Source: DAXETY01 sp051155755 (GTDB taxonomy: Bacteria > Desulfobacterota > Desulfobacteria > Desulfobacterales > SG8-13). Taken from it: a DNA stretch of 38,633 bases. The DNA is taken from assembly GCA_051155755.1 (NCBI GenBank), contig DAXETY010000074.1, forward strand, positions 1-38,633. Direction: 5' to 3'. Below the pieces are notes generated by a model that saw nothing but the letters and a program-made list of their open reading frames with translations, ran no database searches and had not been told where the DNA came from. The position numbers were made by a program, and so were the translations under genes. Shown here piece after piece: positions 1-8,983 of the stretch. Position 1 is the stretch's first letter, and each line of letters opens with the position of its first letter.

Positions 1-1506
1 GAAGAGCAGGGAGATCCCACCGAATCGGCCCTGCTGCGGGCGGGTTTTATCATCGGCATGCGCCGCGAGGAACTGCTGGAAAAAAAACCGGAGGTCCGGG
101 AAGTACCGTTCGACTCCGATCAAATGATGATGGCCACTTTTCACCGGACCGATTCGGGCGTCGAAGTGGACGTCAAGGGCGCTCCAAGCCGGGTGCTGGA
201 AGCCTGCAGCCGTCGGGTCGACGGCGGCAACGGCGATCGACCGCTGCAGAAAGCAGATCGGCGTGAATGGCTCGAGCACGCCGAAACACTGGCCGGTGAG
301 GGGCTGCGGGTTCTGGCGGTTGCCGACAAGATCGTTGAAAACGAAGAGGAAGCACCCTATGAAAATTTGCGCTTTCTGGGATTGATGGGCCTTTTCGATC
401 CCCCTCGGAAGGAGGTGCGCCGGTCGATTGAGCAATGCCGCCGGGCCGGTATTCGCGTGATCATGGTGACCGGCGACCAGCCGGCCACGGCGGCCGCGAT
501 CGCAAATCAGACCCGGGTGGTTACCCGGGAGGCCGATGCTGGCGCCATGCACGGAAGTGAATTAAAAGATCCCGACGAGATGTCGGAAGAAGAGCGCCGC
601 CGGGTGCTCGAAACCGCTGTTTTCGCCCGTGTTAGCCCCGAACAGAAGCTGCACCTGATCAAGTTGATGCAGGAGGAGGGTCAAACGGTGGCAATGACCG
701 GAGACGGCGTCAACGATGCCCCGGCGCTCAAAAAAGCCGATATCGGCATTGCCATGGGCCGGCGCGGAACCGATGTGGCGCGCCAGGCGGCCGACATGGT
801 GCTGCGGGACGACGCCTTCTCTTCGATTGTGGCGGCTGTCAAGCAGGGACGGATCATATTCGATAATATCCGCAAATCGGTCATGTTCATGTTGTGCACC
901 AATGTGGCCGAGGTGATCGCCGTGGCGGTCGCCTCTGTCGTTGGCGGTTTCACCAAGCTCCCGCTTCCGCTTCTTCCGCTTCAGATTTTGTATCTGAATG
1001 TCCTTACCGACGTTTTCCCCGCCCTGGCGCTGGGAATGGGCAAGGGAGAGCCCGGCATCATGCAGCGCGAACCCAGACCGCGGCAGGAATCCGTTCTGAC
1101 CGGCAGACACTGGTCGGCGATCGGCGGCTGGGCGCTGCTGGTGGCGTTCTGTGTGCTCGGTTCTCTGAGCATCGCTTACTATCTGCTCGGATTCGACCAG
1201 GAGCGTGCCGTCACAGTCTCCTTTTTGACATTGGCGTTCGGCAAACTGTGGTTTGTCTTCAGCCTGCGCAGTCCGGGGTCGCGACTGCTCGACAACGACA
1301 TTGTCCGCAACCCCTACATTGCCGGGGCGATCGCACTCTGCACGGTTCTTTTGATCGCCGCGGTATATCTTCCCGGCCTGTCAGGTGTTCTGAAAACCCA
1401 GAATCCGGCCCCCGGGGGCTGGCTGCTGATTTTGGGTGTGAGTCTGATTCCGTTTCTGGTGGGGCAGGGCATGCGGATTGCCCAGGCGATGAAAAATGGC
1501 GGATAG
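1..1506 (+). CDS. Cation-transporting P-type ATPase, C-terminal part (5' end outside window)
   Basis: The reading frame is open from base 1, where it encodes GDPTESALL, the nucleotide-binding-domain motif of P2-type ATPases, so the gene begins before the window; the first ATG inside (58) is not the real start. Visible elements in order are the rest of the N domain, the P-domain DPPR and MVTGDQPATA motifs, the hinge TGDGVNDAPAL, and a C-terminal block of about six membrane helices (roughly codons 285-495). The DKTGT phosphorylation site must lie upstream. The family pumps Ca2+, Na+, K+ or H+ across the cytoplasmic membrane using ATP; the ion cannot be told from this part. The gene ends at a TAG and faces convergently transcribed tRNA-Pro and purA. 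Confidence 0.93.
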   Translation, partial: EEQGDPTESALLRAGFIIGMRREELLEKKPEVREVPFDSDQMMMATFHRTDSGVEVDVKGAPSRVLEACSRRVDGGNGDRPLQKADRREWLEHAETLAGEGLRVLAVADKIVENEEEAPYENLRFLGLMGLFDPPRKEVRRSIEQCRRAGIRVIMVTGDQPATAAAIANQTRVVTREADAGAMHGSELKDPDEMSEEERRRVLETAVFARVSPEQKLHLIKLMQEEGQTVAMTGDGVNDAPALKKADIGIAMGRRGTDVARQAADMVLRDDAFSSIVAAVKQGRIIFDNIRKSVMFMLCTNVAEVIAVAVASVVGGFTKLPLPLLPLQILYLNVLTDVFPALALGMGKGEPGIMQREPRPRQESVLTGRHWSAIGGWALLVAFCVLGSLSIAYYLLGFDQERAVTVSFLTLAFGKLWFVFSLRSPGSRLLDNDIVRNPYIAGAIALCTVLLIAAVYLPGLSGVLKTQNPAPGGWLLILGVSLIPFLVGQGMRIAQAMKNGG

Positions 1507-1596
1507 ATCGTACCGACGATCAATGCAGAGATTAGAGATTGGAATTTGGAAAGAAACTGCCTGCCCAGAAACAAAAACCCTGCAAACAGCCGCTAA

Positions 1597-1624
1597 TAAA
1601 AAAGCGCTGAACGACGTTCAGCGC
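1597..1624 (-). terminator. Rho-independent terminator after purA/tRNA-Pro
   Basis: On the minus strand a GC-rich hairpin with arms GCGCTGAACG and CGTTCAGCGC is followed by a run of six T. It lies just past the 3' end of tRNA-Pro and probably ends a purA-tRNA transcript. Confidence 0.8.
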
Positions 1625-1641
1625 CATTGTATAATCTTAGT

Positions 1642-1718
1642 TGGTCGGGAAGACTGGATTTGAACCAGCGACCCCAGCGTCCCGAACGCTGTGCTCTACC
1701 AGACTGAGCCACTTCCCG
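1642..1718 (-). tRNA. tRNA-Pro (anticodon CGG), CCA encoded
   Basis: Read on the minus strand, the acceptor stem CGGGAAG pairs with CTTCCCG, followed by discriminator A and an encoded CCA. The anticodon stem CAGCG/CGCTG closes the loop TTCGGGA, giving anticodon CGG for CCG codons. The T arm carries GGTTCAAATCC. It lies 52 bases downstream of the purA stop on the same strand and may be co-transcribed with it. Confidence 0.97.
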
Positions 1719-1770
1719 ACGCAAAACTAATTTAATAGGATGTTACCTTGCGCTTGTCAATCCCCAAATC

Positions 1771-3060
1771 CTACAAAAACGGATTCGACAAAATGATGGT
1801 TTCGTCGCGTCCCGGACCGACGGATACCAACTGAATGGGTGTGTCGGTGAGTTCTTCGACCCGCTTCAAATAGTTCTTGGTGTTTTCCGGCAGGTCGCCG
1901 AAGCTGCGCACATCGCTGATCTCCTCGCTCCAACCCGGCAAAGATTCATAGATCGGCTTGCATTCGGACAGCACCTCGAGGTTGGTGGGAAAATCGGAGA
2001 GCAGCTGTCCCCGGTATTTATATGCCGTGCAGATTTTCAGCTCTTCCAGGCCGCCCAGCACGTCGAGTTTGGTAATCGCTAGGCCGGTAAGGCCGTTGAG
2101 GCGCACGGCGTTGCGCAAAATCACCGTGTCCAGCCAACCGCAACGGCGCCGACGACCGGTGGTGGCACCGAACTCGGCACCTTTTTCCTGGATGCAGTCC
2201 CCGGTCTTGTCGAACAATTCGCAGGGAAACGGGCCGGCACCCACCCGGGTGGTATAGGCTTTGACAATGCCGATCACTTCCGTTATTTCCTTGGGGCCGA
2301 TCCCGGCGCCGGCACAGGCGTTGCCGGCCACGGTATTGGAGGAAGTCACAAAGGGGTAGGTGCCGTGGTCGATGTCCAGATGCGTTCCCTGGGCGCCTTC
2401 GAAGAGAACCTGATTGCCGGCTTTGATGTTTTCGTAGATTTTGATGGAAACATTGGTGACATGCGGTGCCAGCCGTTCGATGTACCTGCGGTACTGCACC
2501 AGGATTTGATCCGCCTCCAGGGGTTCGGCCCGCAGGTAGTTTCTCAGATAGAAATTTTTCTCATCCAGAATTTCCCGCAGCTTTTCCTCGAAGCTGGCCC
2601 CATCGAGCAAATCCACGAATCGCAACCCCCGCCGCGTGGCTTTGTCTTCGTACGCCGGACCGATGCCGCGGCCGGTGGTGCCGATTTTTTGCTCGCCTTT
2701 CATGGCTTCCCGGGCCAGGTCCACGGCTTTGTGATAGGGCATGATCACGTGGGCCCGGTCGCTGATGGCGAGTCTTTCCGGGCCGATGTCGATCCCCCGG
2801 GACCCCAGGTAATCCATCTCTTTGATCAACACGGCCGGATCGACCACCACGCCGTTTCCGATCACACAGATTTTGCCCTGCAGGATACCGGAGGGAACCA
2901 GGTGGCTGATAAACTGTTCGCCTTCCACGACCATGGTGTGACCGGCGTTGTTGCCGCCCTGAAAACGCACGACCAGATCGGCATGGGCGGCCAGCAGGTC
3001 CACAATCTTGCCCTTGCCTTCATCTCCCCACTGGGTTCCGACGATCACCACATTCGCCAA
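1771..3060 (-). CDS. purA: Adenylosuccinate synthetase
   Basis: PurA joins IMP and aspartate using GTP to form adenylosuccinate, the first committed step from IMP to AMP, in the cytoplasm. The N-terminus ANVVIVGTQWGDEGKGKIVD carries the GTP-binding GDEGKGK loop; GNNAGHTM, TTGRGIGPAYEDKA and the C-terminal TKLDVLGGLEELKICTAY block are also typical. The start is taken as TTG at 3060, since AAAAAGGAGT lies 5-6 bases upstream and this gives 429 residues, the usual length; the frame is open further upstream to 3105 but that part is not PurA-like. The protein looks intact, including all of the family's conserved blocks. Confidence 0.97.
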   Translation of the reverse strand: MANVVIVGTQWGDEGKGKIVDLLAAHADLVVRFQGGNNAGHTMVVEGEQFISHLVPSGILQGKICVIGNGVVVDPAVLIKEMDYLGSRGIDIGPERLAISDRAHVIMPYHKAVDLAREAMKGEQKIGTTGRGIGPAYEDKATRRGLRFVDLLDGASFEEKLREILDEKNFYLRNYLRAEPLEADQILVQYRRYIERLAPHVTNVSIKIYENIKAGNQVLFEGAQGTHLDIDHGTYPFVTSSNTVAGNACAGAGIGPKEITEVIGIVKAYTTRVGAGPFPCELFDKTGDCIQEKGAEFGATTGRRRRCGWLDTVILRNAVRLNGLTGLAITKLDVLGGLEELKICTAYKYRGQLLSDFPTNLEVLSECKPIYESLPGWSEEISDVRSFGDLPENTKNYLKRVEELTDTPIQLVSVGPGRDETIILSNPFL

Positions 3061-3264
3061 TGTTGACTCCTTTTTGTCCGTGTGCCGCAAGTCGCAGCCG
3101 AGCATTCATCCAGTGGATGCCCGTTGAAATGGTCACTGGCTCCGGTGGGCGTTTCTGGTTCGGATACCTACCACCGTCGCGGCCAACAGCCGGTCTTCAT
3201 CCGGCGGGCTTTTATTTGGCCTGTCGTCCGATATGGTATTTTGATTTGAAGCCGACTTGTACTT

Positions 3265-3723
3265 CTAAACCCGTCGAAGCCGAAAAAAATCCTGCATCAG
3301 CTGCCTGCAGGGATCTGCCAAAACACCGGAGACGATTTTTACCTGATGATTCAATCGGGTGTCGGCCGCCAGGTTATACAGCGATCCGGCAGCGCCCCAC
3401 CGGGCATCGAAAGCGCCGAACACCAGACAGTCCACCCGGGCGTGTACCAAGGCGCCCATGCACATCGGGCAGGGCTCGACGGTAACATAAAGCGTGGTGC
3501 CGGGCAACCGGTAATTGCCCGCCTTGCGGCATGCCCGCCGCAGGGCCAGAATCTCGGCATGGGCCGTGGGATCGGCCCTGGCGATCACCTGGTTGTGAGC
3601 GGCCGCCAGCTGATTGCCTTCCGGGTCGACGACCAGCGCACCGATCGGCACTTCGTTTATCTGTCGGGCTTTTTGCGCTTCGGCCAGCGCGGTTTGCATG
3701 TAAGATTCATGTGCGGATTGCAT
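3265..3723 (-). CDS. tadA: tRNA-specific adenosine deaminase TadA
   Basis: TadA deaminates adenosine 34 to inosine in the anticodon of tRNA-Arg(ACG), which lets one tRNA read CGU, CGC and CGA. From ATG 3723 the protein is 152 residues, the usual size. The zinc and catalytic residues are visible as HAE (His55, Glu57) and PCPMC (Cys85, Cys88). The frame stays open to 3921, but the extra codons translate through a palindromic repeat (3754-3892) and are not TadA-like. An in-frame ATG eight codons inside is an alternative start; neither has a strong Shine-Dalgarno sequence. Its substrate tRNA-Arg(ACG) lies about 770 bases away at 4492. Confidence 0.93.
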   Translation of the reverse strand: MQSAHESYMQTALAEAQKARQINEVPIGALVVDPEGNQLAAAHNQVIARADPTAHAEILALRRACRKAGNYRLPGTTLYVTVEPCPMCMGALVHARVDCLVFGAFDARWGAAGSLYNLAADTRLNHQVKIVSGVLADPCRQLMQDFFRLRRV

Positions 3724-3753
3724 GGCAATCGGTGTAGGCCAAAACCGACCTGT

Positions 3754-3892
3754 AGTCAACAACCACCCGCAAAGCGGGTGGCTTGAATATTCTTTCTGCG
3801 GCACTTGCCCCTGGCAAGAAAAGACAGAAGCACTGTTGTGCTTCGATATTGAACTTGCACCGGGTGCGTAGCACCCGATTTGGGCAAGAATC
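3754..3892 (+). repeat. Palindrome-rich repeat, copy A
   Basis: This is the first of three related intergenic elements (the others are at 8822-8983, inverted, and 14870-14986). It begins AGTCAACAA followed by the hairpin CCACCCGC-AAA-GCGGGTGG. Further in are AAGACAGAAGCAC, a second hairpin around AGCACTGTTGTGCT, CTTCGATATTGAACTTGCA, a third hairpin CGGGTGC-GTA-GCACCCG, and the end TTTGGGCAAGAATC. The section between the first and second hairpins differs from copies B and C. It ends 31 bases before the tadA start, so the tadA promoter lies in or beyond it. The rest of the 3724-4041 gap shows no gene. No transposase is present. Confidence 0.85.
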
Positions 3893-4041
3893 ATCCCAAA
3901 ACGTTCGCATCCGACTCGCAAAATTTTTGTAATGATGATATGTGTTCACTTTTATTTATTAATGACAATTGCAGGTTACATGCAGTCATTTCGTTTCAAG
4001 GTCGAAAAGCCGACTTTTTCGATGCATGCGCACATCCGATC

Positions 4042-4389
4042 ATGATACGTCCGATCGTTCACATCTTATTGCACCTGATCGTCCCCGGCGTTGTTGCCCG
4101 TGCGTTCTTCCCGGCTCGGTGGAAATTTGCCTGGATGATCATGGTCTTGACCCTGGTCGTGGACCTCGATCATCTGATGGCAGACCCGATCTACGATCCG
4201 AATCGATGCAGCCTTGGTTATCATCCGCTGCACAGCCTGCCGGCAATCGTAATCTATGGGTTGGCGGCGGCGTTGCCGGTGCTCAGAATTGCAGCCGTCG
4301 GTCTGCTGTTGCACATGGGACTGGACGGGGTGGACTGCATCTGGATGGGGACCGAACGCGTCAGTGCCGTTGTCGGATCGGCACCTTGA
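4042..4389 (+). CDS. DUF6122 family membrane protein
   Basis: This 115-residue protein matches the pattern of the DUF6122 family as I remember it: a hydrophobic N-terminus (IRPIVHILLHLIVPGVVARA), then WMIMVLTLVVDLDHLMADP, DPNRCSLGYHPLHS, and a final helix ending LLHMGLDGVDC. The conserved His and Asp residues (DLDHL, HPLHS, HMGLD) resemble the metal-binding pattern of membrane-bound metal-dependent hydrolases, but no activity is known. The start at ATG 4042 is chosen because family similarity begins there; the frame upstream to 3880 runs through the repeat. No operon partner is obvious, and tRNA-Arg follows 100 bases later. Confidence 0.75.
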   Translation: MIRPIVHILLHLIVPGVVARAFFPARWKFAWMIMVLTLVVDLDHLMADPIYDPNRCSLGYHPLHSLPAIVIYGLAAALPVLRIAAVGLLLHMGLDGVDCIWMGTERVSAVVGSAP

Positions 4390-4491
4390 TTGAAAGAAAC
4401 CGGCTGGTTGGACCGGCAATAGCTTGGAATCGGTTCATATTTTTCATTGACAGACCGTTTTGATTTGCCTATTTATGCAAATTCAATTTAT

Positions 4492-4569
<78 letters not shown>

Positions 4570-4580
4570 GTAAAAATTAA

Positions 4581-4620
4581 AAGGATATCAAGCTCCAAGG
4601 CTTGATATCCTTATTTTATT
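4581..4620 (+). terminator. Strong hairpin terminator between tRNA-Arg and a convergent gene
   Basis: A perfect 13-bp stem (AAGGATATCAAGC at 4581-4593, GCTTGATATCCTT at 4600-4612) with a six-base loop is followed by TATTTTATT. The A-rich 5' flank (TAAAAATTAAAA) gives a T-rich tail on the minus strand too, so it probably ends both the tRNA and the convergent gene at 4619-5095. Confidence 0.85.
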
Positions 4621-5095
4621 ATTCATCGTCCTCGTCAAAGTCCTCTTCATCATAATCAGGGTACTGTGGGGGCGATTGACCAATTGATTTTGTTATTTTC
4701 AAGAATTTCTTCTTACGACCCGCATCAGTTACCGACTGAACTCGAATTCGATGCCACCATTCGTCCCCGAAATCGAATAAATAGTGAAAGATATCGCCTT
4801 CGGTAAACCCTACTTTGCCGATCTTCGTGGTAACGCCGGATTTTCGTTTCTTACCAAAGCCAAACATACTTTCAACACTTTGAGGATGTGTTATTTCTGG
4901 AGAATCCCATATCTCTCGAATATTTTTCGAGTCCTTGTTCGTCATGAAAAACGAATACAAATGCGGATCATAACGGTAAAATGCTTCAAAGATAACTTCA
5001 TGCAAATCATCAAAGGTACAATTTTCTGAAGCCTCAATGATTCTGTATACTTTGGGAAGTCCCATTATGGAGATTCTAAATCGGTACACCTTCAT
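4619..5095 (-). CDS. Plasmid pRiA4b ORF-3-like protein
   Basis: The 158-residue product has the hallmarks of the PRiA4_ORF3 family: an N-terminal KVYRFRISIMGLP-type strand, a TFDDLHEVIFEAF helix, and the HYLFDFGDEWWHRIRV motif near residue 110, followed by an acidic tail (DYDEEDFDEDDE). Family members are widespread on plasmids and chromosomes and have no established function. The start at ATG 5095 has a good Shine-Dalgarno sequence (TAAGGAGG, 6 bases upstream). The gene stands alone between two plus-strand units. It is visibly more AT-rich than the region to the right. The 272-base gap to the next gene shows no convincing gene. Confidence 0.85.
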   Translation of the reverse strand: MKVYRFRISIMGLPKVYRIIEASENCTFDDLHEVIFEAFYRYDPHLYSFFMTNKDSKNIREIWDSPEITHPQSVESMFGFGKKRKSGVTTKIGKVGFTEGDIFHYLFDFGDEWWHRIRVQSVTDAGRKKKFLKITKSIGQSPPQYPDYDEEDFDEDDE

Positions 5096-5367
5096 GCTGC
5101 GCCTCCTTAGTCCTGATTAGAACCTATCGATTCCGACACACTCCCAAACCCGCTTTGCCCTTCACAACTGTAATCAAGTTTTCGACAACCGAAGTTTTGT
5201 CCTTGATGACCAATGCGTTGGCAGGCGGGTAGGGCGCAATCGTCCCTGCCGGCGACAAAAACGGCTTTAGATTTATAAACCGCCCACCTCGTTTCCGCGG
5301 CAATCCGGTAAACCTTCCTGTCCCCTTTGCGTCTAAATGGGCAAACCGAAAACACAAGGAGGGAGCC

Positions 5368-5769
5368 ATGAAATCAAATCTACTGAAATTTCTGGTCATC
5401 TTGTCAGCGATTCTTTTCATTGGAACCGGTGTTTCATGGGCAGACGGGCAGCGCGGAAAAAGACATCATGGACGTGGTTATGACCACCCTCGCCAGAAAA
5501 CACACATACACCATCATTACTACTTTCATAAAAAACACTCCTATGATCACCGCCGCGGACCACATCGGATATTTCATCACCATCCGGGTTGCAGACAAAA
5601 GCATTTCCAACGCCCGGGCTACAAACACCATTACCCGAAACATCACTATCGTCAGAGATTGAATCACGAACCTTATCGAAATGGGTATCACAAGGAGCAT
5701 TACGCTTTTGGCTTCTCGATCTTCGAACCGGGCGTGGCTTTCGGATTCAGCGTAAAGGGCCAAAAATAA
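5368..5769 (+). CDS. His-rich exported protein, hypothetical
   Basis: I do not recognise a family. The 133-residue product starts with a clear signal peptide (KSNLLKFLVILSAILFIGTG, cleavage probably after SWA near residue 25). The mature part is very rich in His, Tyr, Arg and Lys (for example HIHHHYYFHKKH and RIFHHHPGCRQKHF) and ends with a more hydrophobic segment, FEPGVAFGFSVKGQ. Such composition suggests periplasmic or surface metal binding (Ni, Zn, Cu), which is inference only. The start ATG follows a strong AAGGAGGG Shine-Dalgarno. It looks monocistronic with a terminator after it. Confidence 0.7.
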   Translation: MKSNLLKFLVILSAILFIGTGVSWADGQRGKRHHGRGYDHPRQKTHIHHHYYFHKKHSYDHRRGPHRIFHHHPGCRQKHFQRPGYKHHYPKHHYRQRLNHEPYRNGYHKEHYAFGFSIFEPGVAFGFSVKGQK

Positions 5770-5796
5770 CAAATCAAAGTTTAAACACCTTCTCTG

Positions 5797-5828
5797 GGGC
5801 CTGCGGCCGTAATGCTGTGGGCCTTTTC
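5797..5828 (+). terminator. Probable terminator after the His-rich gene
   Basis: The arms GCCTGCGGC (5799-5807) and GCTGTGGGC (5814-5822) can form a 9-bp stem with three G-T pairs, followed by CTTTTC. It is of moderate strength and correctly placed 30 bases after the stop codon. Confidence 0.5.
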
Positions 5829-5962
5829 ATTTGGTTAATCGAGGGTCCTGCTTTGAACTTACCGATGCAGAAGTGCAGGAAATCTGTGGTCTCTTTCCGA
5901 AAACGGCGAAGATTCGCTGCTGATTGTTTTGTTTTCGATGCGTGTTCAATGCGTGCGGCGGG

Positions 5963-6982
5963 CTAATCGCGTTGCATCAGCTGATTGTAATCAAGAGCCC
6001 TCTGGATCGCGACACCGGTCTGTTCCGCAACGGCCATGGCAAAATTGATGTCGGCTTCGGAAAAATAGCGGATCTCTTCCGTCAGCATCCGCAAGATCCC
6101 GATGATTTCCGCTTGGACCGTAATGGGAACGGCGAGAATGCTGCCGATACCTTCCAATTCAGCCTCTTTCTGATAAATGGTGTGGATGTCTTTCTTGGCG
6201 TCGAGAATAATGACCGGTTCGCCCTGCTTGAGATAATAAGTGGCCAGCTCCTCGTCCAGCGGTCCTCTTTCCAGATAGGATTGGCTAAGACCATGGGCCG
6301 CTTTCAGTTCCAATTGCCCTTTACGGGGTTCGATCAGTCTTATGGTGGCCCCTTTGAGTGCCATTACAACCGGGAGCCGGCTGACGATAAGGTCTAGAAT
6401 TTTATCGAGTTCATAGGTGGCATTGATGGTCTTGCCGATCTCGTGAATCGCTTTGAAATAATTCAATTGAACCTGCTGTTCTTTAAAAATACGTGCATTT
6501 TCAATTGCGATGCCGCATTGTTCCCCCAGTGCGGTTACGAAATTGATTTCCGCCTGACTGTAGGTGCGCGGCCTTTTGGTCAGCAGTCTCAAAACGCCCT
6601 TGATTCGGCCTCGAATGGGAATGGGGACCACCAGGATACTGCGGATCCCCTCCTGCCGAGTCGCCTCGGGAAAATTGATGCGAGGGTCATTTGCAGCATC
6701 TTCGATAACAATCGGTTGGCCTTCCAGCGCCTTGAACACAGGTTCTTCCGTATCGATGGTGCCGCGTTCCAGGTACGCCGGACTCAGGCCGCTGGACGCC
6801 CTCAAGACCAGATTCTTGGCGGATTCGTCCAGCAATCGGATCGTTACCGCATCGACGTTAACGATTTCGGGAATTTTTTGGGTGATTAGTTCAAACACAT
6901 CGTCTAGATCCAGGCTGGATGTAATCGCTCTGGTTACTTCGATAAACAAATCAAGAAAGGTCGTCTTTTCTTTCAGGGTCAT
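5963..6982 (-). CDS. Double GAF-domain protein
   Basis: The 339-residue cytoplasmic protein consists of two GAF domains in tandem (about residues 15-165 and 185-335). Each has the typical order of an N-terminal helix (LDLDDVFELITQKI and YELDKILDLIVSRL), a VDAVTIRLLDES-type strand, a repeated SPAYLERG / SQSYLERG motif, SILVVPI/SILAVPI, and a C-terminal helix (GEQCGIAIENARIF, AEQTGVAIQRALDY). No histidine kinase, GGDEF or HTH output domain follows, so it may be a stand-alone ligand or redox sensor acting on a partner. The start ATG 6982 is chosen over an upstream TTG because GAGGAGG lies 9 bases before it. Neighbours give no clue to its ligand. Confidence 0.88.
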   Translation of the reverse strand: MTLKEKTTFLDLFIEVTRAITSSLDLDDVFELITQKIPEIVNVDAVTIRLLDESAKNLVLRASSGLSPAYLERGTIDTEEPVFKALEGQPIVIEDAANDPRINFPEATRQEGIRSILVVPIPIRGRIKGVLRLLTKRPRTYSQAEINFVTALGEQCGIAIENARIFKEQQVQLNYFKAIHEIGKTINATYELDKILDLIVSRLPVVMALKGATIRLIEPRKGQLELKAAHGLSQSYLERGPLDEELATYYLKQGEPVIILDAKKDIHTIYQKEAELEGIGSILAVPITVQAEIIGILRMLTEEIRYFSEADINFAMAVAEQTGVAIQRALDYNQLMQRD

Positions 6983-7465
6983 TTGATCATGCCTCCTCAA
7001 GCTGATGTTTTACATTCCTGCGATATAAACTCAATAAAGGGAATTTGTGAATACCAATCAACACGATGACGATATATTTCAATTTTCCTTTTTGAATTGC
7101 GCCTGCTTAATGTCAAGTCATAAAAGTTCGATTCATTCATCTGGTGACTGCGGCAGCAATGCTAAAAACTTTTCGATCTTCTGAATCTGCGTCCAATTTT
7201 AATGTGCAATATGGCAGTGCTTGAAAATTATTGGGAAAATCTGCCGGATCCAGATGCATGATATTGACCCAACCGGAAGTAACGAAATGTAACGTTACGA
7301 TAACATTTCATCACTCCGAGAATAACTCCCAGGATGGCAATTTACCACTGTGGGGTCTTGAAAAAAGGGCATTTTCAAACTTACCACAGTTTGGCATGGT
7401 TTTTGATAATTGTTTCTCAGGACCTTATTTTCGTTAGATCATTTCATAACGAGAGGTGGCATGCC
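6983..7465. other. AT-rich intergenic region between divergent genes
   Basis: This 483-base stretch separates the GAF gene (minus) from the zinc-ribbon gene (plus) and must hold both promoters. I see no gene in it. The one notable structure is the inverted repeat GAAATGT...ACATTTC at about 7284-7310, with TAACGTTA nested in the centre; it could be an operator but nothing shows which protein binds it. Confidence 0.4.
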
Positions 7466-7714
7466 ATGGAGAGCGCCATTTTTTCTAAAAAAACGACTGT
7501 TAAAAATGCTTTATGCCCTTACTGCGGCGAACAGACACGGCTCAAATTGCCGCATAACTATGAACCGATATACGCTTACTGTAATATTTGTGGGAAAAAA
7601 TTCATCACTGAACGCCTTACAGAAGGTTTCCAGACCTGGACCCTGGAAGATGCGCCCTGCTGGAGCGATCCCGACTGGCGGCAAATTGAAATGGGCGCAG
7701 GCGACGAAGAATAA
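7466..7714 (+). CDS. Small zinc-ribbon protein
   Basis: The 82-residue product carries two CxxC knuckles, CPYC (Cys17, Cys20) and CNIC (Cys39, Cys42), spaced as in a zinc ribbon, followed by an acidic, Trp-rich tail (TWTLEDAPCWSDPDW). I do not recognise a named family; short proteins of this build may bind nucleic acid or protein. The start at ATG 7466 follows GAGAGGTGG; the frame is open back to 7334, but that segment is not protein-like and has no good ribosome site. It is not closely linked to another gene. Confidence 0.7.
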   Translation: MESAIFSKKTTVKNALCPYCGEQTRLKLPHNYEPIYAYCNICGKKFITERLTEGFQTWTLEDAPCWSDPDWRQIEMGAGDEE

Positions 7715-7966
7715 TCTACGATTCAATGAAAATTCAGTTGCTTGATACCGCCTGATTTTTGTTGACAGATTTCAAAAAATGTATTTAGTGTGTAACACGA
7801 TTGCTCACCGTACGGCGCTTTCAATACCGTTGGCGTCAGCGAGGACCGAATTGCTGTTCGATTCCAGTTGGATTCCATTTCCCCCCTTGAGTCGTCGACC
7901 TCGCTCTTCATGATTGCGTTCCGTTCACAGCGCCACATTTACACGGCTCTGCAGGTTCTTTATGAA

Positions 7967-8123
<157 letters not shown>

Positions 8124-8232
8124 GAATTAATTCGAGCTTTTTTCCCCTTTTGTGCATGCGGCAACGGGGACAATCCAGGATCACATTTTAGGACGGGTAT
8201 CGGGGCTAATTTATCAAAAGAAGGAGCGAGAG

Positions 8233-8616
8233 ATGAAAAAGTTTGCATGGATTCTGGTAGTATTGGTCATGGGGATTGCCTTGACGGCTTCTGCATTCGC
8301 AGCGGACAAGGAGGTAATTCAAAATCAGGTCGACGAAATCGTTCAAGCAATCGATGGCGGCAAAACGGCCGGTGATTTCCAGGATGCCGCCAAAAAAGAA
8401 CCTTATTATGTCTATATCATGGAGCAGGATGGCAAACTGCTGGTGCATCCCTCTTTGGAAGGCAAAAATCTCATGGAAACCGCTCTGCCGGCTTACGAGG
8501 CGGTCAGTCAGGCCACGGAAGAGGGAAAATGGGTAAAATACGAGTGGAAGGGGGCGGAGAAAAACGCCTATGTCAGAAAGACAAAAGAAGGTGTGATCGT
8601 CGGCAGCGGTTATTAA
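8233..8616 (+). CDS. Exported single Cache-like domain protein
   Basis: The 127-residue product begins with a signal peptide (KKFAWILVVLVMGIALTASA, cleavage after AFA near residue 23). The rest resembles one small Cache sensor domain: YYVYIMEQDGKLLVHPSLEGKN, then WVKYEWKGAEKNAYVRKT and GVIVGSGY at the end, as in the small-molecule-binding domains of chemoreceptors and kinases. There is no membrane anchor or signalling domain, so it would be a free periplasmic binding protein. AAGGAG precedes ATG 8233; the upstream open frame to 8152 is not used. A terminator follows and no partner is adjacent. Confidence 0.78.
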   Translation: MKKFAWILVVLVMGIALTASAFAADKEVIQNQVDEIVQAIDGGKTAGDFQDAAKKEPYYVYIMEQDGKLLVHPSLEGKNLMETALPAYEAVSQATEEGKWVKYEWKGAEKNAYVRKTKEGVIVGSGY

Positions 8617-8705
8617 TTGAATCTCGTGCTGTCCATCCGCAATTACACTTTTTTGTGCTATGCGAGCTTGAATGAAAAATTCGGATGGCCGCGGACATTG
8701 GAACC

Positions 8706-8740
8706 GATGCAGGCCTTGGGTGCAAGGCCTGCATCTTCTT
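8706..8740 (+). terminator. Rho-independent terminator after the Cache-like gene
   Basis: A perfect 12-bp stem (GATGCAGGCCTT / AAGGCCTGCATC) with a six-base loop is followed by TTCTTCCTTCTTT. It lies 90 bases after the stop codon at 8616. Confidence 0.75.
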
Positions 8741-8821
8741 CCTTCTTTGAAATCCGGACAGAGCTGAAAGCAACAACTTGAAGTATATTCAGACGAACGT
8801 TTGGTAATCAAGGCCTGCAGT

Positions 8822-8983
8822 TGATTCTTGCCCAAACCGGGTGCTACTGCAAGTTCAACATCGAAGCTCAACAGTGCTTCTGTCTTTTCATCGAAAAACC
8901 GTTCCGCCCGCCAGGCGGGCGGAAGTCAAAGCGGCCTATGGCCGAAAAGCCAAGCCACCCGCTTCGCGGGTGGTCGTTGACTC
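8822..8983 (-). repeat. Palindrome-rich repeat, copy B (inverted)
   Basis: Read on the minus strand it starts GAGTCAACGACCACCCGC and forms the hairpin CCACCCGC-GAA-GCGGGTGG, then CTTTTCGGCCATAGGCC, AAGACAGAAGCAC, CTTCGATGTTGAACTTGCAG, TAGCACCCGGTTTGGGCAAGAATC. Between modules it carries an extra perfect palindrome (CCGCCCGCC-T-GGCGGGCGG) absent from copies A and C. It faces copy C across the glycyl radical enzyme operon. Confidence 0.85.

Noticed and set aside
3724..3921. N-terminal extension of TadA
   Set aside because: The extra codons translate repeat copy A, and TadA proteins normally start near the chosen ATG.
7213..7230. A possible sigma-54 site (TGGCAGTGCTTG)
   Set aside because: The GC doublet of the -12 element is not at the required distance from GG.
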